Assembly (NCBI GenBank): GCA_030737835.1 | Contig: CM060855.1 | Span: forward strand, 7,231,786 to 7,295,785 | Direction of reading: 5' to 3' | Length of the DNA stretch: 64,000 bases | From: Acorus gramineus | Taxonomy: Eukaryota; Streptophyta; Magnoliopsida; Acorales; Acoraceae | Position numbers and translations under genes: made by a program | Notes under the pieces: model-generated | Told to the model about the DNA's origin: nothing | Seen by the model: the letters and a program-made list of their open reading frames with translations, nothing else | Database searches by the model: none | Part shown: piece by piece, positions 1-12,530 of the stretch | Layout: every line of letters starts with the position of its first letter | Numbering within the stretch: the stretch's first letter is position 1

Positions 1-812
1 ACTGAGTAATGGAGTTTGAAATTGTTGATGGACGAATCAGGGGCAGCCATGTGGAAAACTGCATCCGCCCCTTGACATGCTGTAACAGAGAATAAAACAT
101 ATCAGCAATGAAAGTTAAAGTTTTGGGGTATTGCTCAGACATGCTTGCTTGTGTGATTGTTACAAGAATTAACAATGCCGATAAAACTAGTGCTCTTGTA
201 TAAAGACTACATTGATGACGCCGATAGAACTAGTGCTCTTGTATAAAGGTTACATTGTTGAGTGTTGACTAACAATGTGAAGAATGGGATTCGGTTCCCA
301 TGCCGATCCGGGTGTTCTACAATGCTACATTTCGAATTTAGACAACTTCATCAGAATCCAAACTATACACAAAGTCTTGGGTGTACATTCAAGGTCTGTG
401 ATTATAAAAACTAACACCAGTCCAGTAGTGTTCACATCATAACAAGCTCCAAGCGCAAACAATACATCACATTAAAAAAAAAAAGGACAGAAAGAACAGT
501 TAAAACCAAATATGGGAAAAGCAAGGGAAAGATAGAGCAAGAGCAGATAAATATGAGACCTTTCACGACTTGCGACTTGTCGCAGAGATCGGCGGAGACA
601 TAGATGGCCCGGCCGGACCGGATCGCTCCGCCGAGGGGGGCCTCCTCCTCCGCCGGATCGAGGCGGATGGACGGCCCCAGATCGGCGATCCGAACAACCG
701 ACCATTTCGGGGACCGCAACAGCATCTCCACCAGATGCCTCGCCGCGAATCCCCTCCCGCCGGTCACCACGCAAACCCTCTCAGCCTCTCCTCCTCCGTC
801 TCCTCCCTCCAT
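1..812 (-). CDS. 3BETAHSD/D: 3beta-hydroxysteroid dehydrogenase/decarboxylase, 5' part (runs off left edge)
   Basis: Predicted sterol-4alpha-carboxylate 3-dehydrogenase (decarboxylating), an NAD(P)-dependent short-chain dehydrogenase that removes the C-4 carboxyl group during plant sterol synthesis, usually at the ER. Exon 1 is 812 down to 560: ATG at 812, a Rossmann nucleotide-binding motif (VCVVTGGRGFAARHLVEMLL) near residues 13-32, then YVSADLCDKSQVVK, then a GT donor. Exon 2 starts at 79 after a CAG acceptor and reads ACQGADAVFHMAAPDSS, the conserved continuation of the family; it is still open at base 1. The codon phase (84 codons plus one base) joins the two exons cleanly. Only about a quarter of the usual protein lies in the window, so the catalytic YxxxK motif is not seen. 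The first exon is GC-rich. A broken partial copy lies at 17361-18644 on the same strand. The family call is firm; function is inferred from the family. Confidence 0.85.
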
Positions 813-3800
813 TCGGAATTAGGGTTTCTTACACAAGCCTGGATTGAAAAAACTCTTGTTAGGCCCTCCTGTGCTTTCTGGTTTTATTTTTGGGTAGTGC
901 GAGTGAAGTAGATTTGAAGAGACGGAGCGTGTTTTCTGGTTTTATTTTCGTTGATGTTTTTCTGTTTCCTCTCATCCTGGGGTGGGGCCGACATCAAAAC
1001 CTTTGGATGGTGAAGATTTTAAGGGGGTTACATACCCACCCCATACAACGAGGAAACCACCCCGTGATTAATATTAATAGCTTTTGAGCACCCGAAACGA
1101 AAGGAAAACCACCGATATCAATCACACCCAATTTTGAATCAAACCCACTTTCAGTATTGTTTGACAAACGTAATGTCGATCGATGCTACATATGTCAACA
1201 TTTCTAGTGTTGAATTGAAGGATTACACAAACTTTTTTTCTATAATAATATCAAACACATGTACCGTCGATATATGTTAAATATATCGTCAAACGGGATG
1301 TCGATACTAGCATGTTATTGGAAAAAAAAAAAAAGTATCTGTCGACACGTGAGATGTCGAGAAAAGTGCCAATTGTCGACAGTGACAGTGTTGATACTAA
1401 CAGATAATTATAAGTTACTTCGTATGGATATGCTTAAACTTCATCATCTCGAGAACTCGATGCCATGTCATTGGAACAATATTTTCGATTGAAAACTGTA
1501 GGTTGAATACGTTCATTGGGAGTCACATTGCATTATAAAAAATTAAATAAATATTCAATCATATTTAAGAAATTAAAAATTATACACTCAATAGGATCAT
1601 ATACACACAAAACAAAAGTGTTATGTTTTTCAAACTAACATCAATCACATATTTGAATAAAATGAGTCGTTGGTTTATATTGCCAGTCTAGTTTGAATAT
1701 AGATAAAAATATATATATATCAAACTCATAATTAAAAAATGAATCAAAATCATTGATCAACTAGGGTTTCATATGATAAAATATAATACAAATGAGGTCA
1801 AGAAGAAGAAGAAGATGAAAAAGAAGATGGAGGAAGTCGGGTGCACGGTGACCAAACAAAGGACGGTGACCTTACACTTCGATATCGAACAAAGGACGAT
1901 GACTGACGGGTGGAACAATATGGGAGCGGCGAAGGAAAGAGAGGAAAGGCGAGTGGAGCAGGGGACGGTGACCGGCGAGTGTCGTGGCCGCCGATCAAAA
2001 TGGCACACGAATGGAGATGGGTCGAAGAGAAAGAAATAGTTCTATTAAATGAGTTGGGATGGTTTTACAAAATAGTATTTATTAGGGGGTGGTTTTATAG
2101 GTTTCAAAAAATTGGTTGGGTGGCTTTCCAATTGAGGTGGTTTTCCATTAAACGAGGGTTTAAATAATCATCCCCATATTTTAAACGCAATTTTTGACCT
2201 GACGTTCCTCTGAGAGTGTGATGCACCACGATATTATTCACCCCGTTCGAGTTATTATGATTGAGATATTCTATCATATTTTAAAATTAAAATTATGATC
2301 AATTAATTTAATATTTTTTTTTAGAATTCAATTAAATTTTGTGTCTCAAAATAATAATACTGGACTGTCACGATCGTGTCAAATAATCAAATTGTCTAAC
2401 ACGAATTGAACCTGATTTGATCCTATATAATCAGAGCTTACATTGCAGGTAAGAAACTTACTGAACAATATAGAAAATGGGAGGAGGCAGTAATTTCTCA
2501 CCCATTGACATAGATAGAAAAGAAATGTTTTAATGGCCGGTGAATTTGATCATCCGCTAGACCAATAGTGATACGTGCTGGTTGGTTTTGACGTCCCAAA
2601 ATAGCGAATGCTTCCGAGCCTTGAACCATGTCCCGAGGGACATTGTGATGTGGAACTCGTATCCCCACTCGGACGGGTTATGAACTAGTGAAGTGAGAGG
2701 TGCCAAATGTGGAGATCCCAAGCCCACATTTTGAGAGGGTGGGTCTTTATTCTAAACTATATGTATCGGTGGTAATAGATAAATAAAATGATACTTGATC
2801 AAATAAAAGAATAAACATTGATATAAATCATTTCATACAAAATAAGAACATATACTTTTATAGAGATATAGATATGTAGACTCCTCTAAAATGTAGACTC
2901 AAACCAAATAATAATAAAGAGAGATTTAGATAAATATTATGAATAATTTTAGGATTACCTCAATGTCACCAATCTCTATTGCCACAATTCAAAGTATTAC
3001 ACGGCCAGATTTTAATTTTTTTTAGCAGGTAGGAGAAACAGTTTGGTTTTGGTCTAGTAGAGAAAAATATTGTAATTTTGTAAAAGAAAATAATTTTAGT
3101 GTGAAATAACATAAATAAGGGTCAATGATTTAATTACACAATCATATGTTAATTTTTTTAGTTTTTTATAATTATGAAATGGGTTTTTTTTTTTTTGTAT
3201 AATTTTAAAAAGTGGTTGATTTTGATATTTATAACTTTTAAGAAATTTTTTGGGGTATTTTCTTTATTTTTTAATAGACTTTTTCTGAGTATTTCTAAGT
3301 TTAGATTCTTCAATATAAAAATATACTATTGTTCGCTAACACATTATTACAAATTTTGTCCTTTTTTAAAAATAATCATCATTTAATGCTTAATTAACAA
3401 CAATTTTTGGGCAATACTTGGGCTTTCAGAATTTAATTTCATTAAGCATACTTCACAATTTAATTTCTTTTTATATAGTAATACTTTTAATGGAAGCTAA
3501 AATCCTAATATAAATATATTTTATTTGATCAAAGTATAATTGATTTTAATTGTTAAATGTGGACAGAATTATTTTAAGAAAAAATAAAATTGTAATCAAA
3601 CCCTTTAGCCTATTATTCATTTTAACACACAACAAAAAAAAAATGATCAGTTACCGAAATAAACATGATTACATTGAGAAGACACACACACACACACATA
3701 TATAAAACTTAAAATAAATGTAATAACACTAGTTATATATTAATATTAATATTAATACCGTTACAAAAATAACAAAAATGAGTTAATAAAAGCATCCAAC

Positions 3801-4130
3801 AACAACGGTAAAAAAAAAAACAAAAAAAAAAACTTGACTTGGTCGGCAAGAATTCTCTTATCTGAACATTGCAATTTAAAATGAGTTAGTAAATGCTTCT
3901 ATCAACGGTAATAAAATAGGTAACACCAAAAAAAAAAAAAAAAAAAAACGGTAATAAAATGTGTTGACTTGTTCGGCAAGAAAGCTTCTATTAACGGTGA
4001 ATTTTTTTTTTTTTTTTTAAAAAACGCTCACCCTCTCCTCCGAGACCTGGATGCCTCTCTGAAAAATTAACAGAACCCTAATTTTAGGGTTTCCTTTCGC
4101 ATCCTCTCCAACGACCAAAGCCCAAGCAGC
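813..4130. other. AT-rich intergenic DNA upstream of the sterol gene
   Basis: No supportable gene. About 813-1000 should hold the 5' UTR and promoter of the sterol gene. Sequences near 1018-1130 and 2050-2177 carry inverted AACCACC-type motifs and may be the ends of an old TIR element about 1.15 kb long with a GA-rich middle (1790-2040); the open frames there are low-complexity (poly-Lys/Glu) and I do not believe they are genes. A block at 2500-2740 has higher GC than its surroundings and looks like an unclassified repeat. From 2760 to 4010 the DNA is plain AT-rich with A and T runs and a (CA)n tract near 3685. Confidence 0.5.
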
Positions 4131-4445
4131 GGTGCACATGGTGACAGTTGGAGACAGACCATAGTGAGGTCGACATGTCCTTCCTCGACAAGCCCCTGGG
4201 AGGCCAAGATCACCGTCCCGGGAGGTTCCCACGTTCGAGGAGGACGCGACGGTGGAGCCTCTGGACGCCGGAGCGCCTCGGGGACCGTGCGCCACCGGCA
4301 TCTGGACCGCCTTGGGATCCGCGCCTGGAGGAGGAGGAGGAGGAGGAGGGAGAGGGGTTCGGCTCGTTCTTTGAGAAGTGCTTCTCGTGTGACGAGAAGA
4401 TCGGCGAGAACGTCAGCGTGTTCATGACATCATGTCCGGGTGAGG
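4130..4445 (+). pseudogene. FLZ-type zinc-finger-like exon, probably a broken remnant
   Basis: A GC-rich island encodes an acidic run (EEEEEEEGEG), then GSFFEKCFSCDEKIGENVSV, then FM. This resembles the first half of the plant FLZ (DUF581) zinc finger, which starts F-x2-x-C-x2-C, continues with a basic or glycine-rich loop and reaches a (V/I)FMY motif. A possible GT donor follows at 4439-4445, where FLZ genes often have an intron. The expected second half (a motif like AFCS-x-ECR) was not found downstream before the tandem array. The upstream part appears to switch reading frame: a neighbouring frame reads VPTFEEDATVEPLDAG. So the gene is probably broken. It could also be a chance open frame in a GC-rich patch. 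Two cysteines and the aromatic pattern are seen; the family link is inference. Confidence 0.4.
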
Positions 4446-5429
4446 GTGTTCTATCTCTGTTTTTTTTTTTTTTAATTCTTTATGTCCTGATTTAATACAT
4501 TAATGTTGGAGGGATGATATGCATTGGGTAAATTATTTTGTCAAATTTTGATTCTATTTTGTTTTTCTGTTTGGTATGCTTTTTATTTATGTAGAAATTA
4601 ATCCGATTTGACATTCATTCCTTTGTTGAGTCTGTGTGTTGATTTTGGGAAGGTTGATTACTCTACAAAGATGTTATGATAGTGTTTTCTAAGTCTCCTA
4701 ATTCTTCTTGAGGAAAACTGGAGTCATATCTATTTCATTAAGAGAGAAGAACAAAATAGACCATGTCCGACTAAGTCTCATAATCTTAACACAAACTAGT
4801 CTATATTTTGGATGTCATCTTTGTTAATATTTGTTTTGAGTAATGCCTGAGCATTATCATCAGCTATGACATGATTAGTGGTATATGCATGGTTGTTCGC
4901 TACCCGTAAAAAAATGAGATCTGATCGTGTCTCATGTGAAATTTGCACTTGTGATTCTTGGAAGCATCTATATGCTAATTTTAAAAATATATTAAATTGA
5001 TCATCATGACCATGCCACATTTGAGATTTATAAGTGCAAATAATAAGGGATATATAGTTTTGCTCTCTCTAATTGTATTTGTTCAATCAATATGCATTGT
5101 TTTTATTGGATATATGGATTATTTTGAAAAATTGAAATCTTGTATTTAACTTTCTACACACAGTTTTACCATTTTCATGAGGGACGTCTTGAAAAATTGT
5201 TTATAATTTAGATTTGTTTAAATGCTTTTCATGTATAAATAACTAATATTTTCCATCTTCCTATCAAACAACCAGAAATTTGTTGTGTTTTCATTTCCCC
5301 CTTTTCAGCCACTGTTCAGAATTTCTTTCCACCTCTTTTTGTCAAAGGATTTTTGGTTAAGGCCTCATTTGAAAACGGATTTGAACAGTTTTTGAGTTTG
5401 CAGGAAACTATTTTTCCCAAACACGTTTT
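4446..5429. other. AT-rich DNA between the FLZ-like exon and the tandem array
   Basis: No gene recognised. The segment is AT-rich with mild coding-like stretches on both strands but no conserved protein. The last 60 bases before 5430 (GAAAACGGATTTGAAC and AAACACGTTTT) resemble MITE ends seen elsewhere in the window. Confidence 0.4.
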
Positions 5430-8400
5430 AAGCAGCATATCACATTTGCATTTCTCATTCTGCATGGCATTGGTTTTCAAGGCAACTTATAGTTCTGTGG
5501 CTTGAATTCCAAATGCGGTGACTTAAGGAAGAAAACCTGGTGGAAACCAGACTGTGGCCATCAACTTTTCTCCTTAAGTGCGGGTGCACCGCTGAGGATG
5601 ACAACCATGGATCATATTTGTCTACCACATTTCAAGTGATTTAAGATTTTATCTTTCATCGCCCACCACCTTTATTTTTTAAATTACATCGTTTCTCCTT
5701 CACTTCTCATTCTAAATAATATCGATTTTAATCTCTACAATTCAAGTGATTTAAAACTTTATTTTTCATAGCACATCACATTTGATTTCTAAAGAGCATC
5801 GCTTTCTCCTTCATTTCTCATTTTGCATAGCATTGGTTTTTAAGGCAACTTATAGGTCTGTGGCTTGAATCCCGAATGTGGTGGCTTAGGGAAGAAATCT
5901 TGGTGGTAACCAAACTATGGCCATCAACTTTTCTCCTTAAGTGCACGGGTGCGCCGCTGAGGATGACGGCCATGGATTGTATTTGTTCGCCGCATTTCAA
6001 GTGATTTAAGATTTAATTTTTTGTCGCTCATCACCTTTATTTTTTTAAATAACATTGTTTCTCATCACTTCTCATTCTAAATAACATTGATCATAATCGC
6101 TACAATTCAGGTGATTTAAAACTTTATTTGTCACAGCACATCACATTTGATTTCTAAAAAACATCGCATTTTCTTTCATTTCTCATTCTACGGAGCATTG
6201 ATTTTTAAGGCAACTTATAGTTATGTGGCTTGAATACCAAATGCGGTGACTTAGGGAAGAAAACTTGGTGGAAACCAGACTATGGCCATCACATTTTCTC
6301 CTTAAGTGCACGGGTGCGCCGCTGAGGATGACGGTCATGGAACATATTTGTCTACCACCTTTCAAGTGATTTAAGATTTTATTTTTCATCTCCCATCATC
6401 GCCTTTATTTTTAAATAACATCATTTCTCCTTCACTTCTCATTCTAAATAACATCGATTTTAATCTCCACAATTCAAGTGATTTAAAACATTATTTTTCG
6501 CTGCACATCACATTTGATTTCTGAAGAGCACCGCTTTCACATTCATTTATCATTTTGCATAGCATTGGTTTTTAGGCAACTTATAGATCCGTGGCTTGAA
6601 TCCCGAATGCGGTGGCTTATGGATGAAATCTTGGTGGAAACTGGACTATGGCCATCAACTTTTCTCCTTAAGTGCGCGGGTGTGCCGCTGAGGATGACGG
6701 CCATGGATTGTATTTGTCTCCCACATATCAAGTGATTTAAGATTTAAATTTTCATTGCTCTTCACCTTTATTTTTTTAATAACATCCTTTCATGTTCACT
6801 TCTCATTCTAGGTAGTATACGTACACCATGTAGAGCTATAAGATATGGCTGTATTTCTATCCTTCCCTAAAAAAGAAATACAAGTATCTTTTGGATGTCA
6901 CAAACAAGTCTATCTTCCATATTTCTACTATTTCTCTATTCAATTAGACCATAAAAGCTCCATTGAGATCAATGAACATAATTTAGAACGTTCCTTTTCT
7001 TATGGCTCATGACATTTGACCTCTCAAGAGCATCGTTTTGTCCTTCATTTCTCATTTTACATAGCCTTTGTTTTTAATGCAAAAAGTGCAGCACTGAGGA
7101 TGACAACCATGGATAGCGTGTGCCTTGTAGATTTTAAGTGATTTAATATTTTATTTTTCGTCTCTCAAAGGCTTTATTTTTAAATAACATCGTTTCTCAT
7201 TCACTTCTCATTCTAAATAACATTGATTTTAATCGCAACAATTCAAGTGATTTAAAACTTTATTTTAAGCAGCATATCACATTTGCATTTCTCATTCTGC
7301 ATGGCATTGGTTTTCAAGGCAACTTATAGTTCTGTGGCTTGAATTCCAAATGCGGTGACTTAAGGAAGAAAACCTGGTGGAAACCAGACTGTGGCCATCA
7401 ACTTTTCTCCTTAAGTGCGGGTGCACCGCTGAGGATGACAACCGTGGATCATATTTGTCTATCACATTTCAAGTGATTTAAGATTTTATCTTTCATCGCC
7501 CACCACCTTTATTTTTTAAATTACATCGTTTCTCCTTCACTTCTCATTCTAAATAATATCGATTTTAATCTCTACAATTCAAGTGATTTAAAACTTTATT
7601 TTTCATAGCACATCACATTTGATTTCTAAAGAGCATCACTTTCTCCTTCATTTCTCATTTTGCATAGCATTGGTTTTTAAGGCAACTTATAGGTCTGTGG
7701 CTTGAATCCCGAATGTGGTGGCTTAGGGAAGAAATCTTGGTGGAAACCAGACTATGGCCATCAACTTTTCTCCTTAAGTGCGCGGGTGCGCCGCTGAGGA
7801 TGACGGCCATGGATTGTGTTTGTTCGCCGCATTTCAAGTGATTTAAGATTTAATTTTTTGTCGCTCATCACCTTTATTTTTTTAAATAACATTGTTTCTC
7901 ATCACTTCTCATTCTAAATAACATTGATCATAATCGCTACAATTCAGGTGATTTAAAACTTTATTTGTCACAGCACATCACATTTGATTTCTAAAAAACA
8001 TCGCATTTTCTTTCATTTCTCATTCTACTGAGCATTGATTTTTAAGGCAACTTATAGTTTTGTGGCTTGAATACCAAATGCGGTGACTTAGGGAAGAAAA
8101 CTTGGTGGAAACCAGACTATGGCCATCACATTTTCTCCTTAAGTGCACGGGTGCGCCGCTGAGGATGACGGTCATGGAACATATTTGTCTACCACCTTTC
8201 AAGTGATTTAAGATTTTATTTTTCATCTCCCATCATCGCCTTTATTTTTAAATAACATCATTTCTCCTTCACTTCTCATTCTAAATAACATCGATTTTAA
8301 TCTCCACAATTCAAGTGATTTAAAACATTATTTTTCGCTGCACATCACATTTGATTTCTGAAGAGCACCGCTTTCACATTCATTTATCATTTTGCATAGC

Positions 8401-10752
8401 ATTGGTTTTTAGGCAACTTATAGATCCGTGGCTTGAATCCCGAATGCGGTGGCTTATGGATGAAATCTTGGTGGAAACTGGACTATGGCCATCAACTTTT
8501 CTCCTTAAGTGCGCGGGTGTGCCGCTGAGGATGACGGCCATGAATCGTATTTGTCTGCCACATATCAAGTGATTTAAGATTTAATTTTTCATTGCTCATC
8601 ACCTTTATTTTTTTAATAACATCCTTTCACGTTCACTTCTCATTCTAGGTAGTATACGTACACCATGCAGAGCTATAAGATATGGCTGTATTTCTACCCT
8701 TCCCTAAAAAATAAATACAAGTATCTTTTGGATGTCACAAACAAGTCTATCTTCCATATTTCTACTATTTCCCTATTCAATTAGACCATAAAAACTCCAT
8801 TGAGATCAATGAACATAATTTAGAACGTTCCTTTTCTTATGGCTCATGACATTTGACCTCTCAAGAGCATCGTTTTGTCCTTCATTTCTCATTTTACATA
8901 GCCTTTGTTTTTAATGCAAAAAGTGCAGCACTGAGGATGACAACCGTGGATAGCGTGTGCCTTGTAGATTTTAAGTGATTTAATATTTTATTTTTCGTCT
9001 CTCAAAGGCTTTATTTTTAAATAACATCGTTTCTCAATCACTTCTCATTCTAAATAACATTGATTTTAATCGCAACAATTCAAGTGATTTAAAACTTTAT
9101 TTTAAGCAGCATTTCACATTTGCATTTCTCATTCTGCGTGGCATTGGTTTTCAAGGCAACTTATAGTTCTGTGGCTTGAATTCCAAATGCGGTGACTTAA
9201 GGAAGAAAACCTGGTGGAAACCAGACTGTGGCCATCAACTTTTCTCCTTAAGTGCGGGTGCACCGCTGAGGATGACAACCATGGATCATATTTGTCTACC
9301 ACATTTCAAGTGATTTAAGATTTTATCTTTCATCGCCCACCACCTTTATTTTTTAAATTACATCGTTTCTCCTTCACTTCTCATTCTAAATAATATCGAT
9401 TTTAATCTCTACAATTCAAGTGATTTAAAACTTTATTTTTCATAGCACATCACATTTGATTTCTAAAGAGCATCGCTTTCTCCTTCATTTCTCATTTTGC
9501 ATAGCATTGGTTTTTAAGGCAACTTATAGGTCTGTGGCTTGAATCCCGAATGTGGTGGCTTAGGGAAGAAATCTTGGTGGAAACCAGACTATGGCCATCA
9601 ACTTTTCTCCTTAAGTGCGCGGGTGCGCCGCTGAGGATGACGGCCATGGATTGTGTTTGTTCGCCGCATTTCAAGTGATTTAAGATTTAATTTTTTGTCG
9701 CTCATCACCTTTATTTTTTTAAATAACATTGTTTCTCATCACTTCTCATTCTAAATAACATTGATCATAATCGCTACAATTCAGGTGATTTAAAACTTTA
9801 TTTGTCACAGCACATCACATTTGATTTCTAAAAAACATCGCATTTTGTTTCATTTCTCATTCTACTGAGCATTGATTTTTAAGGCAACTTATAGTTATGT
9901 GGCTTGAATACCAAATGCGGTGACTTAGGGAAGAAAACTTGGTGGAAACCAGACTATGGCCATCACATTTTCTCCTTAAGTGCACGGGTGCGCCGCTGAG
10001 GATGACGGTCATGGAACATATTTGTCTACCACCTTTCAAGTGATTTAAGATTTTATTTTTCATCTCCCATCATCGCCTTTATTTTTAAATAACATCATTT
10101 CTCCTTCACTTCTCATTCTAAATAACATCGATTTTAATCTCCACAATTCAAGTGATTTAAAACATTATTTTTCGCTGCACATCACATTTGATTTCTGAAG
10201 AGCACCGCTTTCACATTCATTTATCATTTTGCATAGCATTGGTTTTTAGGCAACTTATAGATCCGTGGCTTGAATCCCGAATGCGGTGGCTTATGGATGA
10301 AATCTTGGTGGAAACTAGACTATGGCCATCAACTTTTCTCCTTAAGTGCGCGGGTGTGCCGCTGAGGATGACGGCCATGAATCGTATTTGTCTGCCACAT
10401 ATCAAGTGATTTAAGATTTAATTTTTCATTGCTCATCACCTTTATTTTTTTAATAACATCCTTTCACGTTCACTTCTCATTCTAGGTAGTATACGTACAC
10501 CATGCAGAGCTATAAGATATGGCTGTATTTCTACCCTTCCCTAAAAAATAAATACAAGTATCTTTTGGATGTCACAAACAAGTCTATCTTCCATATTTCT
10601 ACTATTTCCCTATTCAATTAGACCATAAAAATCTCCTTTGAGATCAATGAACATAATTTAAAACGTTCCTTTTCTTATGGCTTATGACATTTGACTTCTC
10701 AAGAGCATCGTTTTGTCCTTCATTTCTCATTTTACATAGCCTTTGTTTTTAA
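5430..10752. repeat. Higher-order tandem array: 1837-bp units of about five ~365-bp monomers
   Basis: Three consecutive units start at 5430, 7267 and about 9104, a period of 1837 bp. The third is cut short at about 10752, where the sequence leaves the repeat after TTTTTAATGCAACTT. Units differ by only scattered substitutions, so they were copied or homogenised recently. Inside each unit, monomers begin near 5447, 5813, 6177 and 6542 (spacing 364-366), followed by a diverged fifth monomer near 7045 that carries a unique ~180-bp block (6815-6995) and an internal deletion. The monomer core includes GTGGCTTGAATCCCGAATG and GCCGCTGAGGATGACGGCC. Monomers within a unit differ far more than matching monomers between units, the mark of higher-order repeat structure. 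Short open frames of 60-73 codons recur on both strands in register but resemble no family known to me and need not be genes. Confidence 0.92.
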
Positions 10753-12480
10753 TGCAACTTTTAGGTATGGGTTGCCGGACGCACGTTTCGTGATAGGCGT
10801 GTATGTGGGATTGTTGTGCGCAGTATGGAAAATATGGAGTTAGGTTATATGCAGTAGCCACAACTTTTAAAATATACTAATAATAATCTAAGCATGCAAT
10901 CACTAATATAATCTAGAATAAACAAAAGTATGATACAGAGTTAGAAATGGTAGCCTACAAGGTGGAAGCGAGTAGAACTCTGTCCTTAGAGAATAGTGTC
11001 CCCTCACGTATAGGGTTAGTAACTGCTATTCAAGAAGTGATATGACCACTGTAAGGTATCTTCTTTCCCGGGGTGCGAGCTACGAGGAAGAACACAAGTG
11101 AACAAACATTGATTCTTTCAAACGCCCAGGACAGCGGGGATGAACAAAGATTTGAAGAGTTACAATGATGATGAATGGGGAATCTAATATTGCTATCACA
11201 ATTAAAAACACCTTCTTACAGTGGCTCGTTGAGGAAGAAATGAGAATAAAAACAAGACAAAAGAAGCACAGTAGATGGTGATATAGCTTGGGTAGTATTT
11301 TGTCTTTTGTGGAATGTTGTGGTGGAAAAACTTCTCTAGACAGAGGGATTTAGTTTTTTTTCTTTTTGGGAACAATGTATGGGATTGATGATTTGACTAA
11401 GGCACCTATGTCAATTTATTGGCACATAGCATATGAAAAAACGACTTTTATTTTAAATGAAGAAACAGTGAAACACCAAAAATCAAGGTGCCAAATATAT
11501 GTTTCACACGTTTTAAAATTGAAACGAAAAGTTTTTAAATTAAATGCATCTTTAGAAATTCTGACAGAGTATCGTTTTGGCATTTCTGGCGATGTGAATT
11601 TGAAATAGACTGTTTGATATAAATTCATATTTAAAAGTTATATGTAACATGTTTTCAAGGAAAACAAAAACATTTCATAGACAGTTACATAGGTTGGGTT
11701 GAAGGTGGACGGAAAAGGAAACCACAAGAAAGCCGAGGCTCAGCCCAGTACCCATGTATGCACATAGGCCCATAGGACATAAGCACATAACGGCCTGATA
11801 ATGGACTCGAACCAACCTGACTCCTTAATACCCTAACTCCTCAGATTTTTTGTTCTTGTTCTAATCCCCCAGTTTATGCAATCCCAGAAATATGTCAATT
11901 GCATCGTCTATACAATCTCCCAGTTTTATGTTGTAAAAGTTCGTACTTCAGTAGAAAATATGATCTTTGTACATTTTCTTAGCCTCTCTTTTCTCTCATT
12001 ATATGTCCATTTCGTAGCTTCTCATTCAAATATTTGATCTCTTTCCATTTCCCTCTTTTTGATAAAAGCTTTTGTTGTTGATAATTTACTTTGCTATGGC
12101 TTACAATGAATGTCTTGACATCCATGCTTATAAAAATATGAGCCAAGTCATTCTGATCGACGTCTTTCAATCTTCATTATGAAAGACAACTTTGTGGGTC
12201 AAGTCACCTGCTATGCTGATTTTGTTCTACACAACCAACCTGATGATATGCAATAAAAGAAAATTTCTTCATGCATATGATGGAAGAGAATTAAAGAATA
12301 AATGAAACAAGCAATTAATTAATTCACAAGATGTGCAATGTACACCTACTACATAATCTAAGTTGCCATCTTGAAATGATCTTCTACAGTTCTTTGTTTC
12401 CTTTCCCTTCCTTATTTTGAAAAATTGTTGTTCCATGAAACTAGGAGTTTTTGTTTATCATATGGGACAACTCGAGTGGG
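10753..12480. other. Unclassified intergenic segment after the array
   Basis: No gene is supported. At 10770-11360 the GC content is moderate and the text looks like degraded dispersed repeat (for example TTGCCGGACGCACG and CCTCACGTATAGGG), but I cannot class it. At 11690-11830 a segment with GGACTCGAACC has a tRNA B-box-like look and may be an old SINE scrap; this is weak. The rest is AT-rich. Confidence 0.35.
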
Positions 12481-12530
12481 TTCTTTGCACACTATGTTTA
12501 TGTTGTGTTTGTTATCTGAAACAGATCCTG

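Noticed and set aside
1773-2039. 88-codon frame rich in Lys/Glu/Arg
   Set aside because: Low-complexity GA-rich DNA with imperfect internal repeats; no family resemblance and no promoter or splice context.
5818-10409. Repeated 60-73 codon frames on both strands of the tandem array
   Set aside because: They recur because the DNA repeats; the two strands are equally open, and the frames break in the diverged monomer. No start context or known protein.
5430-10752. Possible CRISPR-like or phage-like array
   Set aside because: The repeat unit is far too long, spacers are absent and the context is a plant nuclear genome.
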